Made by a program: the position numbers and the translations under genes
Shown here: positions 20,430 through 22,995 of the stretch, in pieces
How positions within the stretch are numbered: the stretch's first letter is position 1
Layout of the letters: every line of letters begins with the position of its first letter
From: a virus
DNA: 22,995 nt
Strand: one strand, 5' to 3'
IMG/VR virus record: IMGVR_UViG_3300023174_003959
Location: 1 to 22,995 of that record
The notes under the pieces: model-generated
Database searches by the model: none
What the model saw: only the letters and a program-made list of their open reading frames with translations
What the model was told of the DNA's origin: nothing

Positions 20430-20672
20430 TTATTGCAGGTAGGACAGATTATTATCCTCATTGTTTTTCCAAACCACTAAACATTTTGTACATTGAATTC
20501 CTGGCTCTCTCATATACCAAGTATGGCTACACTCTGCTTTATCTAAAAGTTGTTTTTTCCATCCCGCAGGAGGTGGCCAAGCAACTCCAAGGGAAGCAAG
20601 GGATGCTTTAGTCCAACCACCCTTAGCGGTTTTTAATGATTCTATTTTTGCTTCCATTTGTGCTCTTGTCAT
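20430..20672 (-). CDS. Conserved small phage protein with WPPP-GW module and zinc knuckle
   Basis: The 80-residue protein has MTRAQMEAKIESLKTAKGGW and LGVAWPPPAGWKKQLL, a short module that recurs in phage proteins, alone or fused to nucleases. The C-terminal half has C48 with H50, then C61 and C64 (QCTKC), a likely zinc site. No enzyme motif. Starts in an ATGA overlap with the 34-residue gene upstream. Between its stop and the next gene (20286-20429) I see only the HAD promoter and a short hairpin, TGCCC-TAAA-GGGCA, at 20343-20356. Confidence 0.65.
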   Translation of the reverse strand: MTRAQMEAKIESLKTAKGGWTKASLASLGVAWPPPAGWKKQLLDKAECSHTWYMREPGIQCTKCLVVWKNNEDNNLSYLQ

Positions 20673-20773
20673 TTTTTATTAACGCACCACAATTTGCCTG
20701 GAAGCCATTGATGGGTTTCGTAAAAGTCTTCTTCAAATTCTGACATATTACATTCATTACATTTAGTATCCAT
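20669..20773 (-). CDS. Mini CxxC protein, 34 residues
   Basis: ATG 20773 to TGA 20669-20671, overlapping the next ATG by 4 nt and the upstream stop by 11 nt. The product is MDTKCNECNMSEFEEDFYET followed by HQWLPGKLWC. C5/C8 and C30 with a nearby His suggest zinc binding. No family recognised. Confidence 0.5.
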   Translation of the reverse strand: MDTKCNECNMSEFEEDFYETHQWLPGKLWCVNKK

Positions 20774-20969
20774 TTAAACACACATTTCTAGTATGGTAAA
20801 GTCTGGTTTGTATAATTGTCTTTTTGGTGGGGGCACAAATCAATTCACCACAACACCCACAGTTCATAGACCATTCTCCAGCAAACCAATCATATATAAA
20901 CCCATTAGACTTACGTTCTTTCCTAGCCACAAAGTTAGCAAATGGATCTGGGATTTCCATGTTAATCAC
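20763..20969 (-). CDS. Small Cys-rich hypothetical protein, 68 residues
   Basis: The GTG at 20969 overlaps the upstream TGA by 4 nt (GTGA), favouring it over the ATG at 20960. The product has EIPDPFANFVARKERK and a Cys cluster NCGCCGELICAP, then RNVC, so a zinc site is plausible. Function unknown. Part of a chain of coupled micro-genes from 21243 to 20430. Confidence 0.55.
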   Translation of the reverse strand: MINMEIPDPFANFVARKERKSNGFIYDWFAGEWSMNCGCCGELICAPTKKTIIQTRLYHTRNVCLNGY

Positions 20970-21085
20970 TCAAAGTCCATCTGTGTTTCAAAGATACTAT
21001 TGTCCATGTCATCATCCATTGCGCCACAAACGCTACAAGTTATAGAACCATCAAGGTCTAAGGCATAGGTGCAGTCGTGTGTCAT
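20966..21085 (-). CDS. Mini acidic zinc-knuckle protein, 39 residues
   Basis: ATG 21085 overlaps the upstream TGA by 4 nt (ATGA) and the TGA overlaps the next GTG. The product has HDCTYALDLDGSITCSVCGA followed by a Met/Asp-rich acidic tail. C5/H3 and C17/C20 could hold zinc. No family recognised. Confidence 0.5.
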   Translation of the reverse strand: MTHDCTYALDLDGSITCSVCGAMDDDMDNSIFETQMDFE

Positions 21086-21243
21086 AATTTAGATACAAAA
21101 ATAGAAGCCATTTTCAAACCCTTAACCAAGCCATCATGGTAGTCCTGGTTCTTAACAACCTTAGCGCTATCCCAGACACGGTAGGATTCTTTGTTTAATA
21201 GGTCTGCTATTTCTATTTTTAAAACCATTTCTTCTATATTCAT
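21082..21243 (-). CDS. Small helical protein, 53 residues
   Basis: First gene of the 21243-20430 chain. The product is MNIEEMVLKIEIADLLNKES and a second helix with DYHDGLVKGLKMASIFVSKL, mixed charge, no Cys. The DYHDGLVKGL helix resembles small phage proteins of unknown role. Its promoter (TTGACT-N17-TATGAT) ends 6 nt before the ATG, so translation should start without a leader. Confidence 0.58.
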   Translation of the reverse strand: MNIEEMVLKIEIADLLNKESYRVWDSAKVVKNQDYHDGLVKGLKMASIFVSKL

Positions 21244-21249
21244 ATATCT

Positions 21250-21278
21250 ATCATATCAAATTTTGCGGGGGAAGTCAA
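21250..21278 (-). promoter_or_regulatory. Leaderless promoter of the five-gene micro-operon 21243-20430
   Basis: TTGACT (21278-21273), 17-nt spacer, TATGAT (21255-21250) with an upstream TGA, then AGATAT (6 nt) and ATG 21243. Confidence 0.7.
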
Positions 21279-21330
21279 TAAGAACCTTACCACCCCTATA
21301 AGACATAACCCTATATGCCAAACCTTGTTT

Positions 21331-21480
21331 TTAGCAATTATGTGTACAGCCACAATCAGGACATTTTTCTCCTGGATTGGAGATACAATCATCACACCAA
21401 TCTGGTGGATTTTGTTTATATCCTGGTATCTTGTCTGGTCCAAAGTCCAGATATGCTTCTAGATTATCTAATATTCCCAT
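21331..21480 (-). CDS. Small Cys-rich protein, 49 residues
   Basis: ATG 21480 to TAA 21331-21333. The acidic N-terminal half is followed by DWCDDCISNPGEKCPDCGC and THNC: cysteines at 29, 32, 40, 43, 45 and 49. Four of these form a zinc ribbon and two are extra. TATGCT ends 6 nt before the ATG. The 3' side up to 21244 has a CAAACC copy and the next promoter. Confidence 0.58.
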   Translation of the reverse strand: MGILDNLEAYLDFGPDKIPGYKQNPPDWCDDCISNPGEKCPDCGCTHNC

Positions 21481-21486
21481 GTATCC

Positions 21487-21492
21487 AGCATA
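21487..21492 (-). promoter_or_regulatory. -10 box of a leaderless promoter
   Basis: TATGCT on the minus strand with 6 nt (GGATAC) before ATG 21480. A TTGTCC lies 17 nt further upstream as a partial -35. Weaker than its neighbours but with the same spacing. Confidence 0.42.
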
Positions 21493-21533
21493 GCATATTA
21501 ACCTGATATGGACAATATCGGATCCAGGATGGT

Positions 21534-22195
21534 GGTTTGATACCCTCCCAAAATAGGCTTAGAAGGCTTTTAAATACCATCTGATGAGGTTTGATAGGAT
21601 AATTAAATCTTACTGATATTTTTTAGATTTGGTTAGAATGGAGGAAAGTGGAGTGAAGTGGGGGATAGAGCGCATATATATGGGGCGTTCGTAATGCCAA
21701 ACCACTACATCTAGTATCTAACAAACCTTCAAACCTTCCAAACCTCATATCCCGATAGCGGATTATACTCCCAAACCTTCTATTTGTCAAACCTTGTATG
21801 CGAAAAACCCCTATAAATTTTGTACAAAAATGTAGCAAAAATGTAGGAAAATCTAGCAAAAAGAATAGAAAGGTTTGGTATTTATTTAAAAAACCAGAGA
21901 AAAGGTTTGATATCTTATAGGGGGTAAAAGTTGTATGTTTCTGGATCCCCCGCTAAACTTCCTGGGATTTTTTGAGGCCCTTCGTAATGTCTAATAGGAT
22001 AATTAAAACGCTTTAAGGCGGGGGATAAAAAGATATGATCGTAATACCCCTAGTAGTATAACAAACCCTATATCCTGGTTTGAAGGTTTGGCAGATATAA
22101 GGTTTGACAATAGAAGGTTTTTATGATATGAAGGTTTGGCATGAATCTGGAAAATTATTTAGGTCTTCGTAATGTCTTTTAGAGAAAATGGTTTG
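21534..22195. repeat. Non-coding control region with 16 GGTTTG/CAAACC repeats
   Basis: The gap 21481-22244 has no convincing gene. GGTTTG starts at 21534, 21588, 21872, 21904, 22077, 22085, 22101, 22133 and 22190. CAAACC starts at 21698, 21722, 21730, 21739, 21772, 21788 and 22062. Many steps are near multiples of 8 (24, 8, 9, 33, 16; 32; 8, 16, 32). The commonest extended form is GAAGGTTTG. On uniform base composition about 0.3 copies would be expected by chance. CGTAATG-type motifs, two GGGGGATA and two ATAGGATAATTAAA copies lie among them. An iteron origin or an array of repressor sites is likely; no initiator gene is in the window. Confidence 0.72.
21826..21857. repeat. A-rich tandem repeat, three units of 10-11 bp
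   Basis: AAAAATGTAGC, AAAAATGTAGG and AAAATCTAGC follow each other, then AAAAAG. The block lies between the left cluster of CAAACC and the first right-hand GGTTTG at 21872. It could be an easily melted element or protein-binding repeat. Confidence 0.6.
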
Positions 22196-22244
22196 GTACG
22201 ATATGTCCGATTTGATATGATTTGGACCCGCCCCGCCGCAGGCG

Positions 22245-22508
22245 CTATTCTTGAATAGAATTAAGTAGTTCGTCTAGGCTTTCAAACCCTATATCCTCTG
22301 CACCCAATGAAGCAACTAACAAATCATATGTTTCATTAACATACACCTCTGATTGCTTTGTTGGCAAAACCAATTCATTCATTAAGAAATAAGCCATTGG
22401 CAAACCAAGATCATTATATTCTATAAAATCTTTTAACTGGTCATCATCTCTATAATTCATCCACAACTCTGCAAGGATAGAAATCTTATTAGAAAAGTCG
22501 TTCGGCAT
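22245..22508 (-). CDS. Conserved small phage protein (EYNDLGLPMAYF)
   Basis: Using ATG 22508 the product is 87 residues, acidic and helical. KISILAELWMNYRDDDQLKDF leads into IEYNDLGLPMAYFLMNELV and an end GFESLDELLNSIQE. The central NDLGLP segment recurs in small actinophage proteins of unknown role. A GTG at 22535 would overlap the upstream gene by 47 nt; ATG 22508 overlaps by 20 nt and has GGGAA in front. The stop codon sits in a CTATTC-TT-GAATAG palindrome. A GC-rich patch (22225-22244) follows. Confidence 0.62.
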   Translation of the reverse strand: MPNDFSNKISILAELWMNYRDDDQLKDFIEYNDLGLPMAYFLMNELVLPTKQSEVYVNETYDLLVASLGAEDIGFESLDELLNSIQE

Positions 22509-22719
22509 AGTATTTCCCAATCTCTCTGTATTCACTTACTTCTTTATTATACTCTGTTGCTTCTAATACTTCCAATGCCCTCGCATAAATCACATAGGGC
22601 TGAGTGGTTGCTAAATATTTTCCAATGGCTTCAAGGTCAAGGGAGAAATCTGAGAGCAGTCTGCCAATAGATACGGCAACCTTTTCTTCTTTACTAATAC
22701 CTAATGTAATTCGTCTCAT
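22489..22719 (-). CDS. Small helical hypothetical protein, 76 residues
   Basis: ATG 22719 is preceded by GAGGGGAG, a clear ribosome site. The product is helical, with ISKEEKVAVSIGRLLSDFSLDLEAIGKYLA followed by VIYARALEVLEATEYNKE. The IGRLLSD...LEAIGKYL pattern could be a helix-turn-helix-like or dimer helix, but no known motif fits well. It overlaps the next gene by 20 nt and shares two candidate promoters upstream. Confidence 0.6.
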   Translation of the reverse strand: MRRITLGISKEEKVAVSIGRLLSDFSLDLEAIGKYLATTQPYVIYARALEVLEATEYNKEVSEYREIGKYYAERLF

Positions 22720-22736
22720 TTGTTTCTCCCCTCAAA

Positions 22737-22742
22737 ATTATA
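22737..22742 (-). promoter_or_regulatory. Second -10 box before the gene at 22489-22719
   Basis: TATAAT on the minus strand about 17 nt before ATG 22719, directly before the GAGGGGAG ribosome site. No convincing -35. It may be a secondary start for the same operon. Confidence 0.4.
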
Positions 22743-22823
22743 GTGAGCAGTTTTAACTCTTACTCAGGAGTCCACTTTAGGCACTTGTGCGTAATGACAA
22801 CACCCTATAGTGGGAACTCTATA

Positions 22824-22852
22824 ATTATAGCAAAAAAGTGTGGGGAAGGCAA
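22824..22852 (-). promoter_or_regulatory. Promoter overlapping the upstream terminator
   Basis: TTGCCT (22852-22847), 17-nt spacer, TATAAT (22829-22824). The -35 lies inside the terminator stem of the preceding gene and the -10 lies in the palindrome CTATAATTATAG (22819-22830). Transcription would begin near 22817 and give a leader of about 98 nt before ATG 22719. Confidence 0.62.
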
Positions 22853-22876
22853 GCCCACCACAAACCTGCCTTCCCC
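22842..22876 (-). terminator. Intrinsic terminator of the gene entering from the right
   Basis: On the minus strand GGGGAAGGCA, a 15-nt loop and TGCCTTCCCC form a perfect 10-bp stem, followed by ACACTTTTTT. It ends the transcript of the partial gene at 22883-22995. The loop contains one CAAACC/GGTTTG copy. Confidence 0.8.
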
Positions 22877-22882
22877 CTAGCA

Positions 22883-22995
22883 TTAGCGGGAGTTGACCCT
22901 TGCTCCTCGCTTTAGAGCAGTAAGCGATGTATTATCTACGAACTTACCACCCTGTCGCAGGACCACACGTTGGCTTTGGCCATACCGTGTATTCC
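22883..22995 (-). CDS. C-terminal end of a minus-strand gene (partial)
   Basis: One frame stays open from the window edge to a TAA at 22883-22885 and gives about 37 residues ending VVLRQGGKFVDNTSLTALKR and GARVNSR. The other two frames of this strand are interrupted. It is basic and Gly-rich near RQGGKF. No family can be named. The terminator directly downstream supports a gene end here. Confidence 0.55.
   Translation of the reverse strand, partial: NTRYGQSQRVVLRQGGKFVDNTSLTALKRGARVNSR

Noticed and set aside
20388-20431. AAAGAAT ... ATTCTTT inverted repeat as terminator after the gene at 20430
   Set aside because: Weak 7-bp stem with a 30-nt interior and only a short T-rich tail (TATTT). 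It could be chance in AT-rich DNA.
21623-21859. Open minus-strand frame of 78 codons in the repeat region
   Set aside because: It runs through the CAAACC array and A-rich tandem repeat, has no ribosome site and an amino-acid composition dictated by the repeats, so it is probably not a gene.
22141-22182. 13-codon frame (MNLENYLGLRNVF) behind TTGACA-N17-TATGAA
   Set aside because: Too short, and both the promoter-like match and the ATG are made of the repeat sequence. The CGTAATG part repeats as DNA in different frames, arguing against a conserved peptide.
21534-22195. CRISPR array
   Set aside because: Repeats are 6-9 nt, in both orientations, with no regular spacers of 25-40 nt, and no cas genes are present.

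Overview
This AT-rich, very gene-dense stretch most likely comes from a tailed bacteriophage (or closely related prophage) of an actinobacterium. The strongest host clue is a WhiB-family regulator at 4455-4742, a family confined to Actinobacteria and their phages. The phage reading rests on the many small genes overlapping by 1, 4 or 8 nt, free-standing HNH and staphylococcal-type nucleases, DUF7455-type and other actinophage-style modules, a holin-like gene, a three-tRNA cluster, and the absence of housekeeping genes. Low GC together with an actinobacterial signature fits phages of small-genome freshwater or marine Actinobacteria (for example Nanopelagicales). That assignment is inference.

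Layout. 1-57 is the tail of an upstream gene. 58-179 holds a promoter and a candidate structured RNA. 180-4742 (+) carries nuclease, zinc-ribbon, thioredoxin, small structural-like modules and WhiB. 4739-9347 (+) is a tightly coupled cassette: a GT61 glycosyltransferase, a sugar nucleotidyltransferase-HAD fusion, a cupin, a GDPD-like protein, a small unknown and a flavin-dependent halogenase. 9340-10432 (+) holds small membrane proteins, a XapX protein and a holin-like protein, closed by an intrinsic terminator. 10502-11194 (+) is a Stealth-like transferase that converges on the leftward block, with overlapping 3' ends.

From 11178 to the end everything is on the minus strand. 11178-17516 is an eight-gene surface-glycan block: four glycosyltransferases, a PIG-L deacetylase, an FkbM methyltransferase, a class I methyltransferase and a sugar-nucleotide dehydratase/epimerase. 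Upstream lie micro-genes and tRNAs (Arg-UCU, Asn-GUU, CAU), probably read from a TTTACA-N17-TATACT promoter at 18749-18777. 18826-21480 is a field of small genes, many Cys-rich. Several have a -10 box ending exactly 6 nt before the start codon, which predicts leaderless mRNAs.

21481-22244 is the only long non-coding stretch. It holds 16 copies of GGTTTG/CAAACC in opposing orientations, often spaced at multiples of about 8 nt. It also has a diverged duplication of an ordered motif block, CGTAATG-type motifs and a short A-rich tandem repeat. It resembles an iteron-type origin or a repressor-binding control region. 22245-22995 has two coupled small genes, a promoter fused to a terminator, and the C-terminus of a further minus-strand gene.

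How the parts may work together: the two sugar-gene blocks could build and decorate a glycan on the host surface or the virion (exclusion of rival phages, or receptor alteration). The halogenase may modify a small molecule or glycan-linked aromatic. The tRNAs may compensate for the AT-rich codon usage.
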